Below are positions 1-8,719 of a stretch of 64,000 nucleotides of DNA, piece after piece (the stretch's first letter is position 1; every line of letters begins with the position of its first letter). A model generated the notes under the pieces. It made no database searches. It worked only from the letters and a program-made list of their open reading frames with translations, and was not told the DNA's origin. Source of the stretch: Caballeronia jiangsuensis (GTDB lineage: Bacteria; Pseudomonadota; Gammaproteobacteria; Burkholderiales; Burkholderiaceae); contig JFHF01000002.1 in assembly GCA_000648925.1 (NCBI GenBank), positions 62,001-126,000 on the forward strand, given 5' to 3'. Both the position numbers and the translations under genes were made by a program.

Positions 1-1
1 C

Positions 2-97
2 TTCGAATCGCTTGGCAGACAGGCATCGGGCAAGGCCGCGCGCACGAATGCATCGTGGCTCGGACGCATGCTCGCGAAACTGCGGAGGTCGTCATGA
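2..97 (+). CDS. C-terminal end of an upstream molybdenum-hydroxylase operon gene (partial)
   Basis: An open frame enters from the left edge and ends in TGA at 95-97, overlapping the ATG of the FAD-subunit gene by the ATGA arrangement typical of translational coupling. Only 31 residues are visible, ending in a basic tail (KLRRSS). In CO-dehydrogenase-like and furoyl-CoA-dehydrogenase-like operons the gene upstream of the FAD subunit is usually the molybdopterin large subunit, sometimes with a fused CoxG/SRPBCC domain, or a separate CoxG. The visible tail is too short to choose between them. Identity is inferred from context only. Confidence 0.5.
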   Translation, partial: FESLGRQASGKAARTNASWLGRMLAKLRRSS

Positions 98-909
98 AGC
101 CAGCACCGTTTGCCTATCTGCGCGCGCAGGACACGCGCCACGCGCTCGATGCGCTTGCGCAGGCCGGCGCGGATGCGCGCGTGCTCGCGGGCGGCCAGTC
201 GCTCATGGCGGTGCTCAACATGCGGCTCGCGCAGCCGCGCTGGCTCATCGACATTTCGCGCACCGCGGAACTGAACACGGTGCGCGTGGAGTCGGGCCAT
301 CTCGTCGTGGGCGCGGCGGCGACGCAAGGCAGCGTCGAATGGCGCAAGACGCTCGACGATGAAGTGCCGCTCCTGCGCATGACGTTCCCCCATATCTCGC
401 ATTTTCAGATCAGGAATCGCGGCACCGTATGCGGCTCCATCGCGCATGCGGATCCGAGCGCGGAACTGCCGCTCGCGCTGCTCACGCTCGGCGGCGACGT
501 CACGCTGCGTTCCGCGAAGCGCAAGCGCACGTTGAGCGCGGCCGATTTCTTCCAGGGCATGTTGATGACCGCGCGCGAGCCGGACGAACTCGTCGAGTCC
601 GTGCGCTTTCCGCTGAAGACGCCCGGACAACGCTTCGGCTTCACGGAATTCTCGGCGCGTCATGGCGATTTCGCGCTGGTCTCGTGCGCGGCGCTCGTCA
701 CGGACGATTCGATCCGCATCGGCGTGGGCGGCGTCGCCGACAGACCCGTGCTCGAGTGCCTGCCGCGTCTCGACGGCGACGATCTGCGCGGCGCACTGAA
801 CGATTTCAGTTGGAAGCTCGGCGCGCGCGACGACGCGAATGTCAGCGCGTCATATCGACGTCATCTCGTGCGCCAGCTCGGATGGCAAGTCATACAGGAG
901 GCGAAGTGA
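94..909 (+). CDS. FAD-binding subunit of a molybdenum hydroxylase (CoxM/HmfB type)
   Basis: The 271-residue protein has the FAD_binding_5 plus CO_deh_flav_C layout of CoxM/xanthine-dehydrogenase medium subunits. The N-terminal ARVLAGGQSLMAVLNMRLAQP is the flavin-binding GGQSL region, and RNRGTVCGSIAHADPSAELP is the second FAD motif. It carries electrons from the 2Fe-2S subunit to an acceptor. I chose ATG 94 rather than GTG 55 because GGAGG lies at 84-88, five bases upstream, and this start overlaps the preceding stop. It overlaps the 2Fe-2S gene by four bases. The following CoA ligase suggests the enzyme acts on a CoA thioester such as 2-furoyl-CoA; that substrate is inference. Confidence 0.9.
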   Translation: MKPAPFAYLRAQDTRHALDALAQAGADARVLAGGQSLMAVLNMRLAQPRWLIDISRTAELNTVRVESGHLVVGAAATQGSVEWRKTLDDEVPLLRMTFPHISHFQIRNRGTVCGSIAHADPSAELPLALLTLGGDVTLRSAKRKRTLSAADFFQGMLMTAREPDELVESVRFPLKTPGQRFGFTEFSARHGDFALVSCAALVTDDSIRIGVGGVADRPVLECLPRLDGDDLRGALNDFSWKLGARDDANVSASYRRHLVRQLGWQVIQEAK

Positions 910-1469
910 GAAAGACCCAACATGCAGGTTCCGGCGATGCATTGCGCTTCGCGCTTGCGGAAGACACGTCATGCGCCGTGACGCTGGAGCTCAACGGCGT
1001 CACGCGTCGCGGCGCATGCGAAACACGCGAGCTGCTGTCCGATTTCCTGCGTCATGAGCTGGGCGCGACCGGCACACATGTCGGGTGCGAGCATGGCGTG
1101 TGCGGCGCGTGCACGGTGCTCGTCGATGGCGTCGCGGCGCGTTCGTGCCTCATGCTCGCGGTGCAGGCGGACGGACGGCGCATCGACACCGTGGAAGGAC
1201 TGTCCGCGTCGGCGCAGACGCTCGGCGATCTTCAGGAAGCGTTCGCGCGTCATCATGCGTTGCAGTGCGGCTTTTGCACGGCGGGCATCCTGATGTCGTG
1301 CACGGACTTCCTGCAGCGCGTGCCAAATCCCGATGAGCACGAGGTGCGCGAGATGTTGTCCGGCCATCTGTGCCGATGTACGGGCTATACGCCGATCGTC
1401 GCGGCGGTGCTCGACGTGGCGAAGCGGCGGCAGGCGCATTCGCGTGAAGAGGAGGCGAGCCATGTTTGA
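906..1469 (+). CDS. 2Fe-2S subunit of a molybdenum hydroxylase (CoxS/HmfC type)
   Basis: A 187-residue two-[2Fe-2S] ferredoxin-like subunit. The plant-type cluster cysteines are C61, C66, C69 and C81 (GCEHGVCGACT...SC) and the second cluster uses C121, C124, C156 and C158 (CGFC...CRC). It relays electrons from the Mo site to the FAD subunit. The start is GTG 906, overlapping the FAD-subunit stop (GTGA), with GGAGG ending about 4-5 bases upstream. It has an N-terminal extension of about 20 residues compared with most CoxS proteins. The 3' end overlaps the CoA-ligase ATG, so the three genes are translationally coupled. Confidence 0.92.
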   Translation: MRKTQHAGSGDALRFALAEDTSCAVTLELNGVTRRGACETRELLSDFLRHELGATGTHVGCEHGVCGACTVLVDGVAARSCLMLAVQADGRRIDTVEGLSASAQTLGDLQEAFARHHALQCGFCTAGILMSCTDFLQRVPNPDEHEVREMLSGHLCRCTGYTPIVAAVLDVAKRRQAHSREEEASHV

Positions 1470-2985
1470 TCTCGGCCGCACGTTCATGCAATCGGTGGAG
1501 CGCAGCCCGCATGCGCCCGCGCTCGTCGACGGCGATATCGCGTTCACCTATGCGCAATGGTTCGACGAAATCGCCAGGGTCGGGACAGGTCTCCAGGCGC
1601 TCGGCCTGACGCGCGGCGATCGTCTGCTGGTCGCGCTGCAAAATCGATGGGAGATGGCGACGCTGCACTGGGCGTGTCAGTTCACGGGTATCGTCATCGT
1701 GCCGTTGAACTGGCGCATCAAGCCCGAGGAGCTCAACTACAGCGTGACCGATGCCGGCGCGCGCGCGATCGTCTATGAAGGCGTTTCCGCGCAAGCCGTG
1801 ACGCAGAGCGCGGCGGCGCAGGATATCGCGCGCATCGGCCTCGACGACGTTGAGGGCGCGACGCATGCGTTCGATGTGCTGCGAGCGTGCGCGCCTGCGC
1901 AGCTTGCCACGGAAGCGTCGGCGGACGACTACTCGGTGATGCTCTACACCTCCGGCACGACCGGCATGGGCAAGGGCGTGCCGCGCAGGCATCGGCATGA
2001 GCGAGCCGCCGCGCTCGCGCATGTTGCGCAGAATCTCTATCGGCACGGCGAACGCACGCTCGGCGTGATGCCCCTCTATCACACGATGGGCGTGCGCTCG
2101 CTGCTCGCGATGGCGCTCGTCGACGGACTTTTCGTGTGCGTGCGGCGATGGAATGCGCAACTCGCGCTCGACTCGATCGAAACGCATGCGCTGACCTGCC
2201 TCTATCTCGTGCCGACGCTATATCACGACCTGCTCGCCGCGCCCGGCTTTTCGAGCGCGCGCACGCGCTCCGTCACGAAGCTGGGATTCGCGGGCGCGCC
2301 GATGAACGACGGCCTGCTCAAGCGCTGCTCGGCCGCGTTCGAGCCCGAGCTCTTCGTGAATCACTATGGCTCGTCCGAGGTGTACACGTTCAGCATCGAT
2401 CAGGACGCGACGAAGAAACCCGGCAGCGCGGGACGCGCGGGCCTCAACACGCGCCTGCGCGTCGTGAAGCTCGACGCTGCATCGCCCGGACAGCTTGCAT
2501 CGCGCGGCGAGGAAGGCCAGATCATCGTCGAACTGCTCGGCGATGAAGCCTTCGAAGGCTATTGGAACCGGCCCGATGCGAACACGAAGTCGTTACGCGA
2601 CGGCTGGTATTTCACCGGCGATACCGGCTATCTCGATGCGGACGGCGATCTCTATGTCACCGGCCGCGTCGACGACATGATCATCAGCGGCGGCGAGAAC
2701 ATATCGCCGGTCGATATCGAATCGGTACTGTCGCTGCATCCCGCCGTCGATGAAGTGGCCGTGGCGGGCGTGAAGGACGAGCGCTGGGGCCAGAAAGTAG
2801 TCGCGTTCGTCAAGCGGTCGCATCACGTCGACGAGCGCGCGCTCGACGAGTTTTGCCGCACCTCGGACCTCGTGAACTTCAAGCGTCCGCGTGAATACGT
2901 GTTTGTCGATCAGATACCGAAATCGCCCGTCGGAAAGATACTGCGACGCAAGCTTTCGAGCGGCGAATACGAACCGGAGCGTTAG
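1462..2985 (+). CDS. AMP-forming acyl/aryl-CoA synthetase (furoyl-CoA synthetase-like)
   Basis: A 507-residue ANL-superfamily ligase that activates a carboxylic acid to its CoA thioester through an acyl-adenylate. The P-loop is YTSGTTGMGKGVPRRH, the A5 motif NHYGSSEVY, the A7/A8 region WYFTGDTGYLD...GRVDDMIISGGENI, and the C-terminal lysine motif PKSPVGKILRR. ATG 1462 overlaps the 2Fe-2S gene. The gene order molybdenum hydroxylase subunits, ligase, MFS transporter resembles the hmfABCD-T furoate loci (furoate to furoyl-CoA, then ring hydroxylation), which is my preferred reading. Another heteroaromatic or aryl acid is equally possible without a homology search. Confidence 0.85.
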   Translation: MFDLGRTFMQSVERSPHAPALVDGDIAFTYAQWFDEIARVGTGLQALGLTRGDRLLVALQNRWEMATLHWACQFTGIVIVPLNWRIKPEELNYSVTDAGARAIVYEGVSAQAVTQSAAAQDIARIGLDDVEGATHAFDVLRACAPAQLATEASADDYSVMLYTSGTTGMGKGVPRRHRHERAAALAHVAQNLYRHGERTLGVMPLYHTMGVRSLLAMALVDGLFVCVRRWNAQLALDSIETHALTCLYLVPTLYHDLLAAPGFSSARTRSVTKLGFAGAPMNDGLLKRCSAAFEPELFVNHYGSSEVYTFSIDQDATKKPGSAGRAGLNTRLRVVKLDAASPGQLASRGEEGQIIVELLGDEAFEGYWNRPDANTKSLRDGWYFTGDTGYLDADGDLYVTGRVDDMIISGGENISPVDIESVLSLHPAVDEVAVAGVKDERWGQKVVAFVKRSHHVDERALDEFCRTSDLVNFKRPREYVFVDQIPKSPVGKILRRKLSSGEYEPER

Positions 2986-3075
2986 GAAACGGCCGTCGCG
3001 AGGTGTCCCGGCAGGCGAGACGTAAAAATCATATAGATAGGTATCAAAATTAAAATTTGGACATGGAGATCGGAA

Positions 3076-4434
3076 ATGGACGAAGTATACCGGCGCGATG
3101 AAGTCGCGCAAGATGTGAAGGGAAGTCAGGTGGCGGTCGCCGTGATGGCATCGTGCCTCGGTTGGGCGCTCGATCTGTTCGACCTGTTCGTCGTGCTGTT
3201 CGTGGCACCAGTGGTGGGGCATCTGTTCTTTCCGTCGTCCAATCCGATGCTTTCGCTCGCGGCGGTCTATGCATCGTTCGCCGTCACGTTGTTGATGAGG
3301 CCGCTCGGCTCCGCGATCTTCGGTTCCTTTGCCGATCAGCACGGACGCAAGCGCGCAATGGTGGTGTCCGTCGTCGGCGTGGGCGTTTCGACGGCCGCAT
3401 TCGGCATGTTGCCGACCGTTGCACAGGTAGGCATCGTCGCGCCCGCGCTGTTCCTCTTGCTGCGTCTCGTGCAGGGCGTGTTCGTCGGAGGCGTGGTTGC
3501 ATCGACGCATACGATCGGGACGGAGACGGTCAGTCTCAAGTGGCGCGGTGCGGTGTCCGGGTTCGTCGGCGGCGGTGGCGCGGGACTTGGCGCGTTGCTC
3601 GCATCGCTCGTCTATCTGGCGACGACCGCGATCTTTCCGGGCGCGGCGTTCGAAGTGTGGGGCTGGCGCTGCATGTTCTTCGCGGGCATCGTGAGTTCCG
3701 TGCTCGGCGTGTTCGTCTTCAACAGGCTCGAAGAATCGCCGCTGTGGGCCGAGCTCGCCGCACGAAAGAAGGCAGCCGCGCGCGCGAAAGGCGCGGCGCA
3801 GGAAGGGCCGGTCGCTTCGCCGTTGCGCGTCTTGTTCTCGAAGAAGTATCGCTCGATCCTTTTCGTGAACCTGTTGCTGACCGTCGGCGGAGGCAGCGGC
3901 TATTACCTGACGTCGGGATACTTGCCAACGTTCCTCAAGGTCGTCACGCATACGTCGGCGACGAGCGCGGGATGGATTCTGATGTGGTCGAGCGTCGCCG
4001 TGGTGATCGCATCGACGGCGGCGGGTCATCTGAGCACGTTGATCGGACGCAAGCGCAGCTTCATCTGGCTCGGCGTCGCGCGTCTGATCTGCTTTCCGCT
4101 GCTCTATCTCGCGATGCCGCATGCGGACGGCGTGTGGCTCATCGGCTTCTATGCGATCGTGTTGAGCGCGCTCGGCAGCGCAGGCTATGCGCCGATCCTC
4201 ATATTCCTGAACGAACGCTTTCCTACGTCGATACGCGCATCGGGAACGGGCTTGTCGTGGAATCTGGGCTTTGCAGTGGGCGGCATCATGCCGACGGTCG
4301 TTTCCGTGGTCGCGAAGTCGCCCGTCGATTTGCCGGTCGTGCTCGCGGTCGCGCTCGTCGTGATCAGCGTGCTGTTCCTCATCGGCGCGTTCATCGTGCC
4401 TGAAACGATGGGTCGTCTGAACGAAGAGGACTGA
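3076..4434 (+). CDS. MFS transporter, MHS/aromatic-acid:H+ symporter type
   Basis: A 452-residue protein with about 12 hydrophobic segments. The cytoplasmic loop 2-3 motif GSFADQHGRKRAM and the acid-symporter hallmark DLFDLF in TM1 match the MHS/AAHS branch that imports organic acids with protons. RBS GGAG at 3065-3068, seven bases before ATG. It lies 90 bases downstream of the CoA synthetase, in an A/T-rich gap that may hold its own promoter, and probably imports the acid used by that pathway. Convergent with the TetR gene. Confidence 0.85.
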   Translation: MDEVYRRDEVAQDVKGSQVAVAVMASCLGWALDLFDLFVVLFVAPVVGHLFFPSSNPMLSLAAVYASFAVTLLMRPLGSAIFGSFADQHGRKRAMVVSVVGVGVSTAAFGMLPTVAQVGIVAPALFLLLRLVQGVFVGGVVASTHTIGTETVSLKWRGAVSGFVGGGGAGLGALLASLVYLATTAIFPGAAFEVWGWRCMFFAGIVSSVLGVFVFNRLEESPLWAELAARKKAAARAKGAAQEGPVASPLRVLFSKKYRSILFVNLLLTVGGGSGYYLTSGYLPTFLKVVTHTSATSAGWILMWSSVAVVIASTAAGHLSTLIGRKRSFIWLGVARLICFPLLYLAMPHADGVWLIGFYAIVLSALGSAGYAPILIFLNERFPTSIRASGTGLSWNLGFAVGGIMPTVVSVVAKSPVDLPVVLAVALVVISVLFLIGAFIVPETMGRLNEED

Positions 4435-4442
4435 GAGATTCG

Positions 4443-4475
4443 ACCCGATTGCCGCGGATTGCGCGGCAGTCGGGT
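4443..4475. terminator. Bidirectional hairpin between convergent MFS and TetR genes
   Basis: Inverted repeat ACCCGA-T-TGCCGCG, loop GATTG, CGCGGCA-G-TCGGGT. It is thirteen pairs long with one internal T-G wobble, filling the 41-base gap between the two convergent stops. There is no long T-run, so it is a predicted terminator only. Confidence 0.65.
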
Positions 4476-5264
4476 TCATTGCTTCTGTGTATCGGCATCG
4501 CCTGCCAGTTGTCTCTGCAATCCATCCAGTACGACATCGATATATCGATCGAAGCTCTGTTCGAGCGCGCGATTCGTTCCTCCCTTCCATCGCACGATGA
4601 ACGCCTGATTCGACATGCGCGTCATGTTCGCGGTCAACAGCGGAAATTCATCACGGTCGAGCTCCTCGAAGCGCACGCGCAGCCTGTCCTCCCATTCGTC
4701 GCGCTCATCGGCGCCGTGGCCCGCGAATTCGAGCGTGACGAATCCGACCATCGCGGTGATCACGGTGTTATAGACGTGAATCAGTTCCTCCGATTTGAAG
4801 CCCGCGGACAACAGCGTTCGAAGCACCGCCTCGACCATCACCGGATTCATACTGGCGTTCGAGATGATCTGCGAACCGAGCAGCGGCGCGACGTTCGGAT
4901 GCCGCGCGACCGCGCGACGGTAGCGATGAAACAGTTCTTTCAGCCAGTCGCGCCAGCGCCCGGCGGGAAGCGGCCCGGGAATGAGATCGCCTAGCGCGCG
5001 CGTGATGACCTCGACCAGCAGTTCGTCGCGGCTCGTGACGTACCAGTAGATGGCGGTCGGATAGACGCCGAGCTCGCGCGCCACATCGCGCAGGCTGAAG
5101 TTTGCATAACCCTTCGCGTCGATCAGCGCGAGCGCCGCCTCCACGACGCGTTCCCGCGAAAGCCCCTGGTCGCGCGCGGAGCGACCCCGTCGCTTCTTTT
5201 CCGGCGCTGCCTCTTCCTTTTTCCTCAACGTGACTTCCCGAGTTTGAGTTCGACCGAGCGTCAC
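4476..5264 (-). CDS. TetR/AcrR-family transcriptional repressor
   Basis: A 262-residue protein. A basic N-terminal stretch (KKEEAAPEKKRRGRSARD) is followed by the TetR_N helix-turn-helix, with recognition region SLRDVARELGVYPTAIYWYV at about residues 57-76, and a TetR_C-like ligand domain. It is convergent with the MFS gene and divergent from the HAD gene, so it may control either the upstream hydroxylase/transport operon or the HAD-dehydratase operon. A 13-bp dyad in the shared upstream gap is its likeliest operator. Confidence 0.88.
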   Translation of the reverse strand: MTLGRTQTREVTLRKKEEAAPEKKRRGRSARDQGLSRERVVEAALALIDAKGYANFSLRDVARELGVYPTAIYWYVTSRDELLVEVITRALGDLIPGPLPAGRWRDWLKELFHRYRRAVARHPNVAPLLGSQIISNASMNPVMVEAVLRTLLSAGFKSEELIHVYNTVITAMVGFVTLEFAGHGADERDEWEDRLRVRFEELDRDEFPLLTANMTRMSNQAFIVRWKGGTNRALEQSFDRYIDVVLDGLQRQLAGDADTQKQ

Positions 5265-5336
5265 TCTACTGCAATCGGTGGCGACATGCGACAGGTTCGG
5301 GAAAACCCGGCAATTCGCTCGCTTGCACGATTTAAT

Positions 5337-5349
5337 TGTACGGCGTACA
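5337..5349. promoter_or_regulatory. Candidate TetR operator, 13-bp perfect dyad
   Basis: TGTACGGCGTACA is a perfect palindrome around one central base, in the 207-base gap between the divergent TetR (start 5264) and HAD (start 5472) genes. Length and placement fit a TetR-family site. Binding is not shown by sequence alone. Confidence 0.5.
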
Positions 5350-5471
5350 GTAAATGCAAATCGACGGCACGGACATCGCGGGCGAACCCGTTTTCTGTCC
5401 GTAGAGGGCGACGCTCATGCGAGCGGCGCGACATTCATTTTGATTAGTCATACTACATAAGGGACCGATCC

Positions 5472-6173
5472 ATGAAGCCCAAGGCGCTTACCTTCGACTA
5501 CTTCGGCACGCTCGTAGACGTGACGACGGGAGGCATACGCGGTATCGAAGCGGTGTTGCAGCAGCTTTCTCTCGATCCGGCGAAGTCCGCCGCCGATGTC
5601 TATCTCGACTGGGACATGCGCGCGGTCCAGACCTACCGAAGCCACGCGTATATGCGTTATCGCGTGGTCGCACAGCATGCGCTCACGGGCTGTCTGGAAG
5701 CGCTTGCGGAAGGATGCACCGACGGCCAGGACATGGCGGCGCTGACCGAACTGCTGCTCACGCATCTGGTGGAGTCCTCGCCGCCTTTCGACGACGCCGT
5801 CGCATTCCTCGACTGGGCCCGTGAACATTTCGCGCTGATGCCCATCACGAACATGGATACGGACCTATGGAAACGCAGCCGCCTCGTGCGCTACTTCCCG
5901 CAGGTGACGACGGCCGAGATGGCGCGGGCCTACAAGCCTTCCGAGACGATCTTCAAGACCGGGCTCGCGACGCTCGGCCTGAATGCCGACGAGATCTTCC
6001 ATTGCTCGATCGGCACCTGGGCGGACATCGACGGCGCGAAACCGCTCGGCATCCGGGTCGCGTGGATCAATCGCGGCAACGAGCGTCTGGGCGACTGGCA
6101 GGCGCGTCCGGATCACGAATTCGCCACGCTCGAACCGGTGCGCGGCGTGCTCGAACGTCTCATCGACCGGTGA
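5472..6173 (+). CDS. HAD-superfamily hydrolase, haloacid-dehalogenase type II-like
   Basis: A 233-residue HAD protein. Motif I is FDYFGTLVD with nucleophile D9. The usual second Asp of DxD is Phe, as in L-2-haloacid dehalogenases rather than phosphatases. Motif II (ITNMD) and motif III/IV (the HCSIGTWADIDGAKPLG region) are visible. It opens an operon with a periplasmic binding protein, aminotransferase, sugar-acid dehydratase and SDR. The role there (dehalogenase, or hydrolysis of another leaving group) cannot be set from sequence. Confidence 0.8.
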   Translation: MKPKALTFDYFGTLVDVTTGGIRGIEAVLQQLSLDPAKSAADVYLDWDMRAVQTYRSHAYMRYRVVAQHALTGCLEALAEGCTDGQDMAALTELLLTHLVESSPPFDDAVAFLDWAREHFALMPITNMDTDLWKRSRLVRYFPQVTTAEMARAYKPSETIFKTGLATLGLNADEIFHCSIGTWADIDGAKPLGIRVAWINRGNERLGDWQARPDHEFATLEPVRGVLERLIDR

Positions 6174-6186
6174 CAGGAGCACGATC

Positions 6187-7314
6187 ATGCAAATACCAGC
6201 AATCAAGACCCTCGTTCTATGTCTGAGCGTGGCGTGCGCGGCGCCGGCCGTCCATGCGGACACGCTCGTGAAGATCGGCGTGGCAGGACCGTTGACGGGC
6301 TCGCAGGCCGCAAGCGGCAAGGACAACGAGCGCGGCGCCAGGCTGGCGATCGATGACCTGAACGCGAAACATATGACGCTCGGCGGCCAGCCGCTCAGGT
6401 TCGAGCTCATTTCGGTGGACGACGAGTCGGACCCGAAAGCCGGCGTGACCGCCGCGCAAAAGCTCGTGGACAGCGGGGTGATCGCGGTCATCGGCCACTG
6501 GAATTCGGGCGTGACGATTCCCGCGTCGAAGATCTACAACGACGCCAAGGTGATCATGATCACGCCCGCGGCGTCGAACCCGGCGTTGACCGTTCCGGGC
6601 TATCCGTACGTGTTTCGCCTCACCACCGACGACAACGTGCTCGGCGCGAGGATGGCCGATTACGCGGCCAATACGCTGCATCTGAAGCGTGTCGCCGTGA
6701 TCGACGATCGCACCGCTTATGGCTCCGGCGTCGCGGATGTGTTCGTCGCCACGGCGAAGAAGCTCGGCATCGACATCGTGACGCGCGAGTACTCGACCGA
6801 TCACACGGTGGACTTCAAGGCCGTGCTGTCGAAGATCAAGCCGGCGAAACCGGACGGCATCTTCTACGGCGGCTATTACGGTCAGGCCGCCTATCTCGCC
6901 CGGCAAATGCGCGATCTCGCGGTCAGCGGTGTATTGATGGGCGGCGACGGTCTGTGCGTCGGCGAGTTTCCGCGTCTCGCGGACGGCGCGCTCGACAAGA
7001 AAATGTACTGTCCGCAGGGCGGCACGCCGCTCGGCGCATTGCCCGAAGGAAAGCGTTTCGAGACGCGCTTCAAGGCCGCTTACGGCGTGAATCCGGATCA
7101 GAAGGGACCGTCGTTCTATGCGGCGACGATGATGATCGGCGACGCGATCTCGTCGGCGCAGTCGCTGTCTTCGGAAGCGCTCGACAAGACGCTGCATCAG
7201 ACCACCTTCAATACGTTGTTCGGCCAGGTGCGGTTCGATCAGCGCGGCGAATGGATCAAGGCGCCGATGACGGTGTACTGGTCGGCGGGCGGATCGATCG
7301 TGCCGGTCGATTGA
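6187..7314 (+). CDS. Periplasmic substrate-binding protein, LivK/Peripla_BP_6 family
   Basis: 375 residues starting with a Sec signal peptide (hydrophobic TLVLCLSVACAAPA, predicted cleavage after AVHA, about residue 24). The mature start VKIGVAGPLTGSQAASGKDNERGA is typical of branched-chain amino-acid type binding proteins. RBS CAGGAG just after the HAD stop; ATG 6187 is 13 bases beyond that stop. No cognate permease or ATPase genes are in the window, so it is an orphan receptor that must use a transporter encoded elsewhere or act as a sensor. Confidence 0.9.
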   Translation: MQIPAIKTLVLCLSVACAAPAVHADTLVKIGVAGPLTGSQAASGKDNERGARLAIDDLNAKHMTLGGQPLRFELISVDDESDPKAGVTAAQKLVDSGVIAVIGHWNSGVTIPASKIYNDAKVIMITPAASNPALTVPGYPYVFRLTTDDNVLGARMADYAANTLHLKRVAVIDDRTAYGSGVADVFVATAKKLGIDIVTREYSTDHTVDFKAVLSKIKPAKPDGIFYGGYYGQAAYLARQMRDLAVSGVLMGGDGLCVGEFPRLADGALDKKMYCPQGGTPLGALPEGKRFETRFKAAYGVNPDQKGPSFYAATMMIGDAISSAQSLSSEALDKTLHQTTFNTLFGQVRFDQRGEWIKAPMTVYWSAGGSIVPVD

Positions 7315-7365
7315 ACGCGGGAGGGATACCGATCATGAACGAACTTCGAACAATCCAGGAAGCGT

Positions 7366-8700
7366 ATGTCCACTGAAAACGCAGTATCGCCACGACTCGA
7401 CGTGGAAGGGCTCCGCCGTGCCGCGGAGCGCGCCGCCGGCGTCTTCGCGGAAGCGAACCCGAAGAGCGCCGCCGCTCATCTCGATGCGCTCGCTGTCATG
7501 CCCGGCGGCAACACGCGCTCGGTGCTGTTCTATGCGCCGTTTCCGCTGACGATCGCACGCGGCGAAGGCAAGCGTCTGTGGGATCTCGACGGCCACGCCT
7601 ATACCGATTTCCTCGCCGAATACACGACGGCGATGTACGGCCACAGCCATCCCGTGATACGCGCGGCGATCGTCGAGGCGCTCGACAACGGCCTGAACCT
7701 GACCGGTCACAATACGCTGGAAGTGCCGCTCGCGCGCCTGTTGCGCGAACGCTTCGAATCGGTCGAGTCCTTGCGCTTCACCAACTCGGGAACCGAGTCG
7801 AACCTGATGGCCATCGCGGCATCGCTCATCTTCACGGGGCGCAGGAAAGTCGTCGCGTTCACGGGCGGATATCACGGCGGCGTGCTGACCTTCGGCAGCG
7901 GCAACAGTCCCGTGAACGTGCCGCACGAGTTCATCGTCGCGTCGTACAACGATCTGGCCGGCGCGCAACGGATCTTCGCCGCGCATGGCGACGAAATCGC
8001 CGCGGTCATCGTCGAACCGATGCAGGTCGCGGGCGGATGCATCGTCGGCGAACCGGCTTTTCTCGAAGGCCTGCGCGATCTCACGCAGCGTCATGGCGCG
8101 TTGCTGATCTTCGATGAAGTCGTGACCTCGCGGCTGTCGGGCGGCGGGCGGCAGGCGTTGCTCGGGATCAGGCCCGACCTCACGACGTTCGGCAAGTACA
8201 TCGGCGGCGGCATGTCGTTCGGCGCGTTCGGCGGCCGGGCGGACGTGATGGCGCAATTCGATCCGCGCAGGCCCGGCGCGACGCCGCACGCGGGCACCTT
8301 CAACAACAACGTGCTGTCGATGTCGGCGGGTCATGCGGGTCTGTCGCGGCTCTATACGCCGGGCGCTGCCGCCGCGCTCAGCGAAAAGGGCGAGCGGCTG
8401 CGCGCGCAACTGAACGGACTGTGCCGCGAGCGCGGCGTGGCGATGCAATTCACGGGTATCGGATCGCTGATGAACCTGCATGCCGGCTTGCATCCGATCC
8501 ATTCGGTGGCGGACTTCATCGAAGGCGAATCGCCGCTCAAGGACCTGTTCTTCTTTCACATGCTGGAGCGCGGCTGCTATGTCGCGCGGCGCGGCTTCAT
8601 CGTGCTGACGCTCGCGCACGACGAAGGCGATCTCGAACGCTTCGCGCAAGCGGTGGCGTCGTTCGTCGAACGTCATGAAGCGCTGTTGCGCGCACGCTAG
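7366..8700 (+). CDS. Class III aminotransferase (glutamate-1-semialdehyde aminomutase-like)
   Basis: A 444-residue PLP enzyme. The PLP lysine is probably K277 (TTFGKYIGGGMSFGAFGG), with the carboxylate pair D250-E251 in LLIFDEVVTSR and the phosphate-binding NSGTESN at 140-146. Sequence style is closest to the GSA-aminomutase/aspartate-aminotransferase-family branch often found in catabolic operons, not necessarily haem biosynthesis. RBS AGGAAG 5-10 bases upstream. It sits between the binding protein and the dehydratase. Confidence 0.85.
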   Translation: MSTENAVSPRLDVEGLRRAAERAAGVFAEANPKSAAAHLDALAVMPGGNTRSVLFYAPFPLTIARGEGKRLWDLDGHAYTDFLAEYTTAMYGHSHPVIRAAIVEALDNGLNLTGHNTLEVPLARLLRERFESVESLRFTNSGTESNLMAIAASLIFTGRRKVVAFTGGYHGGVLTFGSGNSPVNVPHEFIVASYNDLAGAQRIFAAHGDEIAAVIVEPMQVAGGCIVGEPAFLEGLRDLTQRHGALLIFDEVVTSRLSGGGRQALLGIRPDLTTFGKYIGGGMSFGAFGGRADVMAQFDPRRPGATPHAGTFNNNVLSMSAGHAGLSRLYTPGAAAALSEKGERLRAQLNGLCRERGVAMQFTGIGSLMNLHAGLHPIHSVADFIEGESPLKDLFFFHMLERGCYVARRGFIVLTLAHDEGDLERFAQAVASFVERHEALLRAR

Positions 8701-8719
8701 ATCATTCATGGAGACATCG

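Noticed and set aside
7335-7376. A 13-codon frame (MNELRTIQEAYVH) between the binding-protein and aminotransferase genes
   Set aside because: Its 3' part overlaps the aminotransferase ribosome-binding site and start, it is very short, and nothing suggests attenuation. More likely chance.
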